This document shows positions 34,221 to 45,933 of a stretch of DNA of 64,000 nucleotides, in pieces. Source of the DNA: Labyrinthula sp. Ha (taxonomy: Eukaryota; Sar; Bigyra; Labyrinthulida; Labyrinthulaceae); the NCBI GenBank assembly GCA_015227615.1, contig JAALGZ010000002.1, positions 1,178,001-1,242,000 of the forward strand, written 5' to 3'. Position 1 is the stretch's first letter, and each line of letters begins with the position of its first letter. A program made the position numbers and the translations under genes. The notes beneath the pieces were generated by a model. That model saw only the letters and a list, made by a program, of their open reading frames with translations. It did no database searches and was not told where the DNA came from.

Positions 34221-37200
34221 TATTTACACCGGGCATGGTTTAGTAAACTCACACATATATATATATATATATATAAACTCTGACGCTAGTTCTAATTGAT
34301 ACTGTATCATGTGTTTTAGTTGGTGATAGCTGATTGTTGGCAAGAAAACTCTCAAACTGCCTTCATCTGTCAAAAATAAAGAATTCTTTCAATATCTTGT
34401 GTATGGTAATGTCGCATTGAGGATTGCATCAGTGTCCTTATACTCTGGGGAAATTTAATATATATAGTTTAATAATAAGGTTACTTTGTTAAGATACAAT
34501 TGGGTTTAAAGTATAAGGTTTCCCTATAAGGTAATTTGAGAACTTTCTATATTTTAAGTTATCTGGGCAACAAAACTTTAATAATAGAATAAAAAAATTA
34601 GCAAAAGAACAAATTTAGAAATCAGTCAGTTCAAAAAAGAGGTAAAGCAAAGAAGAAAAAATCAAAACCGCACAATGCTAAGGAGCATAGTATTCAATGG
34701 TACTTAACATACTGCAAACTTGTTCAACCAATAGATTTGGTAATTATCTCCCCTATTTTCAGCCAAACGGCACCATGTATGAGAGAATTTGAAGTCTTAC
34801 TTGCTAAGAATAGTTCCACCACAAGAAGGTTTAATATCTATCCAAATCGCTCTACTTATAAGAACTTAAAAAGTATTGGAGTCTCTCTACGAAATATGAA
34901 CAAAGGATTCAAGCCTTTAATGTTCTTCTCACCGAAGTATCCTCATATCCCGAAAAGGAATAATAGATCATTTATCGAGTTGATACTTTCTAGATCAGGT
35001 AATATACGTCACTGACACTTCGTCACCTCTATTCTAGCTGGAAAAAAGAATTTATTATGTTGGCATGTAAGACCGTTCAAGAATTCATTCCAAATCATGG
35101 TATTTAGTTCAACCAAAATTTCATCAAAAGTAAGGGGCATATGGGTAACGCATGATTTTGAGCTACAATTGAAATAAGTGTCGCAAAAATGTATCTACAG
35201 AAATAATCAGACATCTCCTGGTACATAGAATCTGGAATGAGGGCCATTTTGACAAGAAACAATATTTATTCAAAGAGGCCGGAGCTATAGAGTAACTTAA
35301 TAAAAGTTACTCAAGGGGTGGTAAAAGTTAATCATAAGAGCCTACAGTGTTAGCTTTTAAAATGTTAACATTTGAGGTGATAGCACCTGCAATTATTATC
35401 AAAAATGCTCATGTTCAAAAAATCGCTTACCTCTTCCGCAGCCAAAACCAGATAATAAAATGTAACATCAACTTAAGTAATGAGACAAAAAAATTTCATA
35501 TGTGCAAAAGTCCGGACAATAAAAAAGTTGAAAGGTAAGAATTTTATTTATATGACTACGTTATGATAATGCAAAGTAGGCCTAAAAGAAAAATAAAATA
35601 AATATTTTTCTGAGCATAAAATATATGGTGCACATCTTATCTATGCATGGATTAAGAACTTGCTCCCAGAGGAGCTCGTAAACTCGCTACTTGATGCTCT
35701 ACCCTTAACATTTTTAATTGTTTCTTGGGCAAATAGGCCAATAGAGAGATCGCTAGAAGCGTCATTTCCCTGTATTTAGATCGAACCGTGAATTTCTTTT
35801 CTATCCTCAAAAACTTAAGAATCGTTCACAGTGTCTTGAAGAATATGGTAGCAATAATACTTTATAGAAGATAGCCAGTGCTATCGAACGTTCCTACCGC
35901 TATCCAAGAGTATGTCATGTGGCGATTTTTTACTAGGTGGACCAAAAGATACAGAAATATTACAAATTCTAATAATTCAAGGGGTTACATGATCTTAAAT
36001 ACAAAAACTTTCATACAAATATGGGGGTAATCATGATATCACTTAAAAGAATAGCGATTAGTTATGAAACAGTTTCTTTAATTTTAGTAAAAAAATAATC
36101 TCGATAAATAGAAGAAAGGTAAATTGACGTTGTACGAGAAGAGAACAAGGGAAAACATAGTATCATCTTTTCCAATTTATCTTAAGAGTAAGCTTTAATT
36201 CAAATCTTTTCTACCGCACTACTAAGCATAGCACACTAGTTTAGAATTGTACACATTGGAACGGTGAGCACAATAGAAGCCACATACGAACAAATATCCC
36301 AAAACCTTAACAGAATATGAAGCTTGTTCAATAGTTATTCGAAGCCTGGGCAATATAGAGACAGAATTCTTAGATTAGTTTATATATGTGCTTCGTATGT
36401 TCCAAGTGATAGAGGTATTAGAATTTATGCAACTCGGTGCTAAACTACACTTAGGTACAAGCAAACACTGATGAACCAGAAATATGATGTCTATTAAGCA
36501 CAATGTTAACCACCCTTGCTTACCTAGCTCACCTTAATAGTAGTATATTACACAAAACTATAAGACATGTGAGCCAAAAAAAACTGAGGTATCTTTTCTC
36601 TTGATTAAAGTTTTATTGTGTGCTCAATAGATTTTTGTTTTATTAACAAGGTGACAATATTCACCACACGCTAGAAGAGGTAGTTTTGACTTGTATATCT
36701 CAGACTCAAACTTTGAGTAGATCAAAATATGAATCAAGGGAAGGAAAATACAAAGTTTCTATAGCCCGAGAGAATATAATAGCCCAATATCGACCCTTTG
36801 TCCAGGATGAGATCATTAATGCGAATTGAGAACAGTAGCTCATGCGAAAATAGCTGATCCTACTCTGACCAGAGTTTACCCCTGAAAAAAACTGAAAAGT
36901 GAAAACATTCTTAGACGAAGCTACATGTAAACTATTTCCATATGCAGGAAAATGAAAAGGCACCACCTTCAAATACAAGACTCTTTCTTGGGACATATAA
37001 CATATCCGTACTTACTATGGCCCATATGTTTCAATAGCTGTTCAACAGTATTTTCTCATACCCAAGCAAACGAAGAAGAATACCAATAGTGTCACAAAGG
37101 AAGATTGTTAGAAATAGTTAAGGATCATAATTTCTTGTACTCAACTAAGTAAAACAGCAGTGATAATCTTTGAGTTTCGGCTAAGAATTTGGACAGGTGG

Positions 37201-37254
37201 GTGCAATCATTAGCACTTACCTGATTTTCTCTTTAGATTTTAGCTTAATGTAGG

Positions 37255-37640
37255 GGTGGGTAAACCAAAATTTAGTAAAGTCGACAGGGTTAGATTAAAG
37301 AAGGGGAAAGCTGTCTGAACCAAGTTCGAGCATATTTTTATGTTCTCTCAGCGGTCATGTACACCGTGGGAATTTTCCTTAAATTTGGTTAAAAAAGTGA
37401 TTCAATACCATGGCCGTAAATACCGTGTGGAAATACTGCATTGCTTAGGAAAAGAGAACATGCAACCCAAAGTGAATTCTACGTTTTTTCTTTCTTTGCA
37501 CATTTCCAGAAAATAGTTGTCCATTTGACCCATTAAACGACACATACCGAAACCATCAAAGCGCAAAGCTAAGAGCTATGCAACTGCAAAATCTCATCAA
37601 AGGTAGGGAATGTCTTACTCAACCCTGTGCCAGCTTTAGT
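37255..37640 (+). other. Coding-like patches, SH3/KOW-like composition
   Basis: Three successive open stretches read like protein: one with KPKFSKVDRVRLKKGKA, one with VKKVIQYHGRKYRVEILHC, one with CPFDPLNDTYRNHQSAKLR. The first two resemble small beta-barrel (SH3-like or KOW) sequence such as occurs in chromatin proteins, ribosomal proteins and at integrase ends. They lie in different frames and GT/AG pairs exist between them. I could not tell a spliced host gene from a decayed element, so no gene is called. Confidence 0.25.
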
Positions 37641-39827
37641 TCAAGATTAGAAAATTATTGCTCACCCCTATCATCAGGTGTATTCCGTATATTTATTCTC
37701 TTATTTCTTATTATTCTATTAGATATGATATATCTTATTGTATCAGGCTATGATTAAATACTTACAACTGAATTAACTATAAGTAACTAAAATATTTCTG
37801 TCTTAGTTGAATATATGACAGAAGCTAGGTGAAGCCGTCACCTATCCCACAAATCTAGTAATGATACTTCAAATCATAAATTTAACTGCACAAAGACAAT
37901 ATCACAATACTTCGAGTTCTTCCAAAATAAGTTTACATACTTTCATGATACACCTTGATACCCATTCACCATACAATCTGCAAGCGATGGTGCCTGTCTG
38001 GCCTCATTTTATTATATGTAAATGCCCCTTCATTGATCTGACTTTTTTTGTGTTATGGTTTGAGTTCTACTTAGAGAATTATTAGCTATGTCACTTGAGG
38101 AACGACTAATTGAAGAATATGAGTCTCTTTAGAGGGTTATCATTATAATCAAAGCAATTAACTCTCTTTTGTGTTTGAGTTTGAACTAGAGTAGCTTCAG
38201 TTCCTCAATATTAACTCTTCCTCATTTTTCTTCCTTAACTAAGAAATGAGGTATTAGGTATTAGAGTATATCAACGTTAAGATCACCTTAAATACATTCT
38301 ATAAAATGCTATCAATAGCTATAACAAACTCTAGTTTCAATGGAATTATTCTTGAGTTTGGCCACAAGGCCAGAGAAAAATATAAACATATTATCTTTCT
38401 AAAGAAACTAGTGTGTACTTGACTAAGATATATTGTTTATTAAAATATTCCAAACCAGAATTAATTAAATAAAAAGAGCTGATATATGAAAGAAATATAT
38501 ACTGGAAAGAAAGTTAAAATCTGATTTGTTTGAAAAAGTAATACTTGACATATGCGGAAAATAAAGACTATACGAGAGTGGAATCGAGATCATTCTTCAA
38601 TTGGATTCAACATATCTTCAGCAGTGGAAATCTAATGTGATTTTCAGAGAAATAAAGGTTTTTCATTCCTCTATTTTGTTTTTCTTGTCTATGTTGTTTC
38701 TTGGTAGACCAATCACTGTTTGTTCTCTATTCTCCGGTATATTCTTTGTAGAAGAAATCTACATGTTGCTTCGCTGGGAAACTTTTCCTTTTGAAAGTGA
38801 GTTATTTATTTTTTACAATACCCTTAATAGAATGTAGTTATTTGATGAAGAATAAATTCCAATATTATCTATTTCAATTATGATTATTATATTGCAAGAC
38901 TTGACCTTCTTCTAAACAAAATAAATGAAGAACCATATTTTGTGCTTTGAACGTTTACATGCTGTTAAAAAAAATGGAAAGGAGGTTTGAAAAGAGTTTC
39001 TATCTATTTTCTTGGTCTGAGTACCCACATGAAGTATATACTCATAGGTTTGGGATCTGGATTTGGTGCAATCTAAGAAGAGTACATGTCAAAGTTTGAA
39101 AGCCTTAGATGTAACCAAGAGTGTTTCACTAGTGCTATAAAGTTTTAATTTAATATGAATATATTAAAGAGAATGTGTTTTCCGCGGATCTAAGAAATAT
39201 AGTAGTGAATGCTAATTATGTTGTTTGTAAATGGAATCCAGTTTAAGTAAATATCGTGCCTGCAGCAAAATATAATATGTGAAGTAGGTAAATGAAAATC
39301 TCAAAAGTAGATGTATATCATATTTGTTTGAGAAATGTATTTCTTTGGTGCTAATGTGTTCATGTTCAACATAATGTGTAATCAGTATCTCCGTGTTCTT
39401 GTGTCCCGAAGAAAAGATGATGAAATGCTGCGTAGAGACTCAGTTTAAAGAGCCTTCTTATGCATCAATTCACTCCTAAATGCCAAAGACTTTTCTTGGG
39501 AGTGAAAGTATTGTATTCTTGAATATAATACTATCAAATTACAGCAGCTCCTTTTTCCAAAGCATCTATATAATGAATAAAATATAGGTCAGTCATTGCG
39601 ATAGAGTGTCTTGACTTGTTACTTAAATCTTATGTAAGTAACTGAGAAATGGTTTTTCTACAATGTTAAGAATACTTCTTCACGGACACAGTATCCTTAA
39701 GGATTAATTTGCTTTTAGAGGCACGAGACTTAAATATACTATCTATAACAGGAAAAGAAAAATCTTTCAGGTTGAAAAAGCTAATCTATGCTGGATTTCA
39801 TCTTTAGTTGGTAGAGTCGAAGATCAG

Positions 39828-40655
39828 CTATGGTACGTTCAAGACATTTCTGAACTCTTTTTCCGTGAATGCTAACATCTTCAATGCTTGCAGATGTAAA
39901 TTTTGCTTTTTCAGAAGGGAGGTTAACTTCATCTGCTTCTTTACGACAATTTCCAAGTTTTGCACACTTTCTTTCAACTTTTTATTTGTATTTCCTAGAT
40001 GAGAAACCTTCTCTTTCAATATATTTGCATCAGCAACCGCTTCTTCTAATTTTTTAGCTTCTTGCTTCTTCATTAGGATATATTTTTGCTTGCTCTGTTC
40101 CAATTGGTTCTCAAAAGATTTCTTTTCTCTTTGACTTCGGATCAAATCTTGTTTCAAGCTTCGATTTTCATCTTTCAAGGTTTTGTTCTGAGAATTGAAT
40201 TCCATCTCACTATCCTTTATTTTTTTATAAGCATTTGACGCTTTCTGATGACTTGTTTCAGTTTTGTTCAACTTCGTTCGCAAGTCTTTGTTTTCTTTCC
40301 GATAAACATTCAATTCTTTCTGTATAGCCGCATTTCCATCCTCTAATACCTTGATTGCCTTCCTCAGTTTATCATTTTCAAAATTTGCACATTTTTCCTT
40401 TATTTTTTCCATTTTCAACATAGCACGGCTACCAATCTCTTCATTATTTCTCAATACCTTTTCAATTAAGTTCTCTTCCTGCCTCTCCACACTCCCAAAT
40501 CTATTCATTTCAACGGCATTCCGCCCTAAAATTGCTTGCAAATTACTCTCATGGTTGCCACAGATCTCGCCAACCTCTCTTAAAGCCTCATTCTTCTCTT
40601 TTTCAAGTTGTGCATCAAGTTCGAGCAACTCCTTTTCTCTTTCTTCAAGATTCAT
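39828..40655 (-). CDS. Coiled-coil protein, possibly basal-body/ciliary
   Basis: 275 residues, almost entirely heptad-rich coiled coil from residue 1 to about 255 with no membrane segment or signal. The C-terminal end (LHLQALKMLAFTEKEFRNVLN) loosely recalls the end of the BBOF1/DUF4515 family of basal-body proteins; coiled coils resemble each other, so this is only a pointer. Its start lies 37 nt downstream of the Pelota stop on the same strand, and AACGGCTA/TAGCCGTT stands 15 nt before its ATG, as in the kinesin and IQ genes. That shared element is the better argument for a cytoskeletal role. Confidence 0.75.
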   Translation of the reverse strand: MNLEEREKELLELDAQLEKEKNEALREVGEICGNHESNLQAILGRNAVEMNRFGSVERQEENLIEKVLRNNEEIGSRAMLKMEKIKEKCANFENDKLRKAIKVLEDGNAAIQKELNVYRKENKDLRTKLNKTETSHQKASNAYKKIKDSEMEFNSQNKTLKDENRSLKQDLIRSQREKKSFENQLEQSKQKYILMKKQEAKKLEEAVADANILKEKVSHLGNTNKKLKESVQNLEIVVKKQMKLTSLLKKQNLHLQALKMLAFTEKEFRNVLNVP

Positions 40656-40670
40656 TCTTTTTATCCCACT

Positions 40671-40678
40671 AACGGCTA
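40671..40678 (-). promoter_or_regulatory. TAGCCGTT element, coiled-coil gene
   Basis: AACGGCTA on the plus strand lies in the 37-nt gap between Pelota and the coiled-coil gene, 15 nt before the ATG at 40655. The context CACTAACGGCTAAG is the closest of the set to the full plant MSA consensus. Confidence 0.4.
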
Positions 40679-40692
40679 AGATTATAAAAAAG

Positions 40693-42001
40693 TTAAAAAT
40701 CTGAAATGGGCAATATTAAACTATTATTTTTTGTTGGCTCCAAACCTTTCTCTCTTTCTTGTTGTTCGACTAGATCTTCTATATTTTCAATTGGATATCT
40801 CAGGAGAGCTGCAATTCCACCTAGGCGCAAGAGTTGTTCTCCAGATCCGTGCATCCCGGAAAATACTACTATTTCAGCTCCGGATTGTTCACACTCTTCT
40901 ACAAATTTTACATAAAATTTTCTTTCTTGTAAACTTTCGCTTTTAAACAAATTTTCGGCAATTAACAATTTTTCCACTGCTTGCCATGAATGAGCAAATT
41001 GTACATATTTCAAGGAATATATTGCTTTATTATTGTCTAAATTCAGATATTTCAAGAAAGTCTGCATTATTTTAATCTCCTTTACAGCAGAAATATCTTT
41101 CACCTGATTCAAAACTTTTTCATCCTTCAAAATTTCATCAAGAGAGTGTTTGTAACCTGAAGATGAAGCTACAAGTAAAACATTTAACCCAGTATTTTCA
41201 CTTTTCTGACTTGATTTAACTAAGATTTCAAAATTCTTTGCTGCATCTATATCATCAGACACTTTTAAGAGTTGAGGAGAGATTAAATTAAAACTTTCCT
41301 CTCTAATGAACTTAAAAAAATCATCTTTTACAAATCCAGGAGAAGCAATAATCAGACAGTTCAACGTTGTTAAGTCAACATTATTAATCAGAGCCATCAA
41401 GGTTGAAATATAAAATTTTTGTAAAGAATTTGAATGCTTTTGTTTTGAAAAATGTGCTTTCTTTTTTGGAAGAGTTTTTTCAACCCTTGCTCTTTGCAAA
41501 GTTAAACTCGATGTAAGCAGCAAAACATTGCTTAAACCTTCTTGCATCACAACTGCAGCTAATTTAGCTTGTGAAACTGGGTTTGTTAAAGCATCTAAAC
41601 TTTTAAGAGTAACTAAATCCCACACATCTTTGTATAAATTAAACACTTGATTCTTTGTTATCGTTGCTGTGTGATGAGCACCAAGTTTCACAAACTTATT
41701 TTCTTGTTCATTTCTACCTGACACTCTAATTTCACCCGTTTTGGGATCAAAATCAGTGCTAATTACGCGTAATCTTAGCTTTACAAACATTTTTTTTGCC
41801 TGTGATGAGTTTCCTTTTTCAGATATTATTTTTCGTTTTGTTGAAACTATAAACACGTCATGTGCTTGAACAAGGTTGTAGCACTGCCAAAGTTCTTCAA
41901 CATCCTGTGGAATTACTCTTATCTATGAAGTATATAAAATGGAAAAAAATTACGTCGCCAGATCCATCTTTCTGGGATATGTTCTTATTGAGTAACTTCA
42001 T
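40693..42001 (-). CDS. PELO: Pelota/Dom34, ribosome rescue factor
   Basis: Pelota binds the empty A site of stalled ribosomes with HBS1 and starts no-go and non-stop decay in the cytoplasm. Exon 1 (42001-41954) encodes MKLLNKNISQKDGSGD, a clear Pelota start. A 31-nt GT-AG intron (41953-41923) is followed by exon 2, giving 425 residues in all. Exon 2 opens IRVIPQDVEELWQCYNLVQ, matching the family's IPEEPEDMWHAYNLI. The N-terminal Sm-like domain, the central domain (SPGFVKDDFF) and the C-terminal L7Ae-like domain (YVQFAHSWQAVEKLLIAENLF, then GEQLLRLGGIAALLRYP) are all present, at normal length. It lacks the GGQ of eRF1, as expected. A Mutator-like transposon sits 271 bp upstream of the start. 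Confidence 0.95.
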
Positions 42002-42281
42002 TCGCGATTGAACTTTTATCAGGTTGAACTTTTCAAATTTGGGTTCAGGTGCAATAACTGCAGTAATTTCATCTCGTGATTAGTTTGATTTTTTTTGCTA
42101 TGGCATTGCAGCTTTTTGAAATAATCTAATTCAACCATCAAAAGAAAAAGTAACAATTCACTCAAAACCCTAATTATTTTCTACTATTCTATAAAACATT
42201 TAATTTTCATTGTATCTCTTTTCATGTGAAGTGTGCTTGTAGCTTCCTAGTAACCTTCAATTCAATTGGTTATCAAGGACC

Positions 42282-42362
42282 GAATAAGGTTTTTTGACTC
42301 CGGAGTCAAATAATCCAAATTTTCATTGGCCGAATTTTCAATTGTCCAAAAATTTTTTTTGA
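42282..42362 (+). repeat. Left terminal inverted repeat of the MULE
   Basis: Begins GAATAAGG and contains TTTTTTGACTCCGGAGTCA, followed by a CATTGG block and CCAAAAATTTTTTT. Each of these has a counterpart in the same order in the right terminal repeat. The central GACTCCGGAGTC is itself a perfect palindrome. Confidence 0.85.
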
Positions 42363-42680
42363 AAAAAACAAACCAACAAAATCAAGATAAAAAATTTGAA
42401 ATCATGACATCTTCATAGTAAAAGACATCAAAGGACAAAGTTAAGACCCAGAAAAGAGGATATTTTCAAAGATGGAACAAGATTGAAAAAGAGTAAACAA
42501 GATTTTAGAGAAAATAAACAATAACTTACAAAAAATGAACAAGAGTTTACAAGAGGTATATACATTTAAGAAAACGGAGTGCAGGAAGTGAGGTAGTAAG
42601 GGATACAGGTAAATTCTTTTCTTAATTTACAGGTACTCAGAGGGGGAACATTTATTTTACCACCAGCAAACACTCAGGGA

Positions 42681-43620
42681 TCAATATTTTATATTTAAAA
42701 ACAAGATTTTCAAGATTTTATATTCAAAAGGAAAATGTTCAAGATGTTATGTTTAAAAGAAAAAAGCTTCAAGATGTCATATTTCAAAGAAAAACCTTCA
42801 GGATTTATATTTTAAAAGAAAATGTTCAAGATTTTATATTTTAAAAGAAAATGGTCAAGATTTCATATTTAAAAAGAAAAAAAAGGTTCAAGATTTTATA
42901 TTCTAAAAGAAAAAAGTTCAGGATTTTATATTTAAAACAAAATGTTCAGGATTTTATATTTAAAAAGAAAAAAGGTTCAGGGTTTTATATTCAAAGGAAA
43001 ACAGTTCAGGATTTTATATTTTAACAGAAAATGTTGAAGATTTTATATTTCAAAAAAAAAAGGTTCAGGATTTTATACTTAAAAAAAAGGGATAGGGTTC
43101 AAGGATTTTATATTTCAAGAAGAAGGTTCAGGATTTTAAGAGTTGGGACAGGGTTGAAAATGCAGTTGAGAACTCTGTTCTCTTCTGCATGGTTGGGGGT
43201 TTGGGTTCAACTTATATTTCAAACAAAGTTCAGGGTTCAGGAATTTCATTTTGGGATAGGGTTGAAAATGTGGTTGAGAATTTTTTCAAGGATCAAGTTT
43301 CTTACTTTGGGATAGGGTTGAAAATGTGGTTGAAAACTCAGTTCTCTTCTACATGGCTGGGTGGTGGGGTTCAACTTATATTTCAATAGAACAGGTTCAA
43401 GAATTTCATATTTCAAAAGAAAAGGTTCAAGGATTTATATTTTCAAGAAAAAAAGGAGGGGGTTGGGTTCAAGGATTTATTCTTCATAAAAAAGGGAGAG
43501 GGGTTTGTGTTCAAGGATTTATATTTCAAAGAAAAAAAGTTCAAGAGTTCAAGTTCAAGTTCAACGATTTATATTTAAGAACAACAAACTGAAGTCCAAG
43601 GGCAAGTTCAAGGATACTTT
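42681..43620 (+). repeat. Subterminal tandem array, about 29-bp unit
   Basis: From about 42681 to 43140 a unit near TTCAGGATTTTATATTT followed by AAAAGAAAA repeats at least 13 times with 28-32 bp spacing and some drift. Beyond it the units grow longer: a sequence of about 75 bp with GGGTTGAAAATG and TCTCTTCT occurs at about 43146-43221 and again at 43312-43386. The array lies inside the transposon, between the transposase stop and the left terminal repeat. Confidence 0.85.
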
Positions 43621-43622
43621 TC

Positions 43623-45723
43623 TCACTCATCTGTGAGAAACGTGAGCTGAGAAAAGTCAAGCGGTGTCACAGATTTTTCTTCCTTCCCCTTCCTTCTTTT
43701 GACCCTCTTCCTTGGTGACTCAAACATGATCCCAATTTCTTCAGAAACTTCATCCAAATCCCCGAAGTCTCCATCTGGGTTCTCCCTTAGCGCAGCGGTC
43801 ATCTTCAAGACTGCTGCGTGGCTTTTCTTCCAGCCCTCATTGCTGCTTTTCGCCTCTTCACAGAGCGCTTTGCATGCAGCGAGGAGCTTGGAATATTTAG
43901 CTTCCGGCTTTCTTGGGATATAAGCTGCGTTCACAGGTGGAACTTTCACCTTGAATTTAATACACTCACGTGGGCCATCGACTTTTCGCTCCATCTCCCT
44001 TAGTGCTTGCTTGAGCAAAGGATGCTCCTGGTACCTCCACCTCGCTGGAAGATGATCTATGTCCATGTATTTGATCCTTTTACGATCACAATACCGTGCA
44101 TAGTATCGACATGGAAAACTTTGATTTGTCCAAGTTTCACAAGTGCATGACTGAAGTTTTACCCCTTCCCTTTCAACAACCTCCAGCACATGTTTCATCT
44201 TTACTCTCATATTTGAATCACTGACGATGAACTTTCTTGAACTCAACTCTTCAGCAATCCAACACGCTCCCATCAACTTCAACTCTTTTGTGAACATTTC
44301 ATCAGCTTCCTTTGAAAAATCTTTATCCTCCCGAATCAAATCCTTATTCTTTTTCAAAGTTTTCTCCATGTACTTATCCACATTATTCTCGTGGTAAGTC
44401 ACAACTTCATCTAAGGTCCAAAGGTCCAATTTTTAAGAGTACTTTTAAAAGAACCATGCCCTTTAATTGCTGAGTGAAATGATTCAACCCTCTGAGTAGC
44501 GCTGTGAGAAAACCTTAGAAGTTTTCTCGTCATTTCCCAACACACTTTGTTTTTCTTTCCTTAATTTTTTTTAGGGCAACTTGCTGTGCTGCTTCAGGAT
44601 ATTCAATGAACATGTTTTCAATAAACTGATCAAGTTCTTTTTTTTCTGAAAAGATTCCAGTGAGAACATGCCCCAAGCTGCATGTAAATTTTATATTTAA
44701 TCCCTTTTAAGCCAAATGCAGCTATTTTAAATGTCGCAACGAAGTTTGTCTTGCAAATAACCTGAGATGCTCCAAGTTCTTCTACAGCTGCTTCCAGAGC
44801 TTTACTCCCATCGGTCATGATGACTTTCGCATCCTGAAGACCCAGAAGTTTCAGCCCTTTCACAACATCCTTACTGGCCTCACTTTCCATCATTGAGCAC
44901 CCCAAATTTATGGTTGTACGGAAGCAATCGATCCCGCAAGGGAACATTGCTACCAACCGATATCTGCTCACTCCATGGGTAGTATCCACTTGGATACTAT
45001 CCCCGTATATTTTTTTTAGTTTGTTATGTAGGTCTTCTTGAAAGCTGACTCCATTTAGAATAGCTTTGCCTTCCTTGGGATAATCCCAAGTCAGATTAAA
45101 TCTTCCTCCACGTTCTAAGCATCTTTTCCCACACGTAATTAATTTTTTAATATTGTTATCCTCGCTAGCGTCAACAACTTCTTTAGCTTTTTTCATGATT
45201 CGTTTTACCAATATTTTGTCAAACAATGTGCATGGAAAATTGCGATGTAGAGCGACATCTGCCGCTGCAATTCCACTGTCAGCAACTCCTAAGTATTTAA
45301 CAATTTTTAATTCATCTGTTGTAAGCTGTTGTACGTATTTTTAATCTTTCATAGTGCTATTACCTCATGATTGCAGTTATTTTTGTTAATTACGACGAAT
45401 ATGTACTTAGAAGTTTCAGGATTAAGCTTAATGTTAACTTCAAAAGAGCAATTTTTGTCTGAACTACACTTAATTTTACATCTCTTAAGTCTTTTGCAGT
45501 TCCAACCCCACTTAGCAAAGCTAATTGCCTCGTCAAAGTAGTGAGAAGCATGAATTTTCCACTTAAATCGACCACTAGCAACTCTACTGATCACTTCCAG
45601 CATTTCTTCTGAAGTAGAATAAGATGCTGAAGTCCATTTTCCAAGTAACTTTGATTGACTTTGTTCTTCAGGGTCTAGAACCTCTAGTTGGAGGTTTGTT
45701 CCTTTCGTTTCGTGCTTCTCCAT
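43623..45723 (-). pseudogene. MULE transposase, broken by a few indels
   Basis: The N-terminal part (45723-45364) has a zinc-binding-like C-x4-C...C...NHE module. A 38-nt GT-AG intron (45363-45326) restores NHE-LTTDEL in frame and leads into the DDE domain. The domain shows the first Asp in VDTTHGVSRYRL, the second in MTDGSKALEAA, and the catalytic Glu in RVESFHSAIKGHG. The C-terminal part has a SWIM finger (CTCETWTNQSFPCRYYARYC). The frame is lost at an A8 run near 44640, again near 44560, and by a perfect 8-bp tandem duplication (44413-44428, AAGGTCCA twice). These indels sit within 230 bp and hit the region of the catalytic Glu, so the protein as read is inactive. Confidence 0.85.
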
Positions 45724-45754
45724 AGTTTTTGTTCGTAATTTTGTCTTGAAATTT

Positions 45755-45764
45755 GCCCAAAATA
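45755..45764 (-). promoter_or_regulatory. TATTTTGGGC element, MULE transposase
   Basis: GCCCAAAATA on the plus strand (TATTTTGGGC on the coding strand) lies 31 nt before the transposase start codon, outside the terminal repeat. The same decamer occurs upstream of TMEM135 and of the HVA22/REEP locus, always in this orientation. Confidence 0.35.
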
Positions 45765-45842
45765 TTTTTGTCTGCCCTCTTTAAATTTTCTGTAAGTATG
45801 GGATTCACAAATTCTGCGCATCGATTATTCAGACGAAGTATG

Positions 45843-45923
45843 ATGAAAAAAATTTTTGGGAAATCGATCTAACCAATGAGATCGCGAGGAGTATCTGACT
45901 CCGGAGTAAAAAAACCCGCGCCC
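45843..45923 (-). repeat. Right terminal inverted repeat of the MULE
   Basis: Read inward on the minus strand it begins GGGCGCGGG and contains TTTTTTTACTCCGGAGTCA, then CATTGG and CCCAAAAATTTTTTT, matching the left repeat in order and spacing. Identity is clearly imperfect. Confidence 0.85.
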
Positions 45924-45933
45924 ATCAAGGTCC

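Larger units (their letters stand above)
34202..39827. other. Gap with several coding-like patches but no confirmed gene
   Basis: More than 5 kb. It starts with an (AT)n run (34255-34276). Protein-like open patches lie on the plus strand near 35.18-35.32, 35.60-35.97, 36.64-36.83 and 37.25-37.85 kb, several without an ATG. They may be exons of an intron-rich gene or remains of a mobile element; see the findings. The 92-codon frame at 34737-35015 could belong to the same thing. From 37.9 to 39.8 kb I see nothing. Confidence 0.4.
42282..45923 (-). mobile_element. Mutator-like DNA transposon (MULE), 3.6 kb
   Basis: A full-length element bounded by imperfect terminal inverted repeats of about 80 bp. 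It is flanked by a 10-bp target-site duplication, ATCAAGGACC (42272-42281) and ATCAAGGTCC (45924-45933), differing at one base. A 9-11 bp duplication is the Mutator superfamily hallmark. The transposase, with a MULE DDE domain and a SWIM zinc finger, is on the minus strand (45723-43623). The remaining 1.2 kb holds an unusual subterminal repeat array. The transposase frame is broken by a few small indels, yet termini and duplication are well preserved, so the insertion is of moderate age. Confidence 0.9.

Noticed and set aside
34255-34276. (AT)n run upstream of the CC2D2A-like gene
   Set aside because: A simple microsatellite; TA runs of this kind are common in the window.
42681-43140. CRISPR-like regular spacing of a 29-bp repeat
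   Set aside because: Units are directly tandem with no unique spacers, drift in sequence, and lie inside a eukaryotic DNA transposon.
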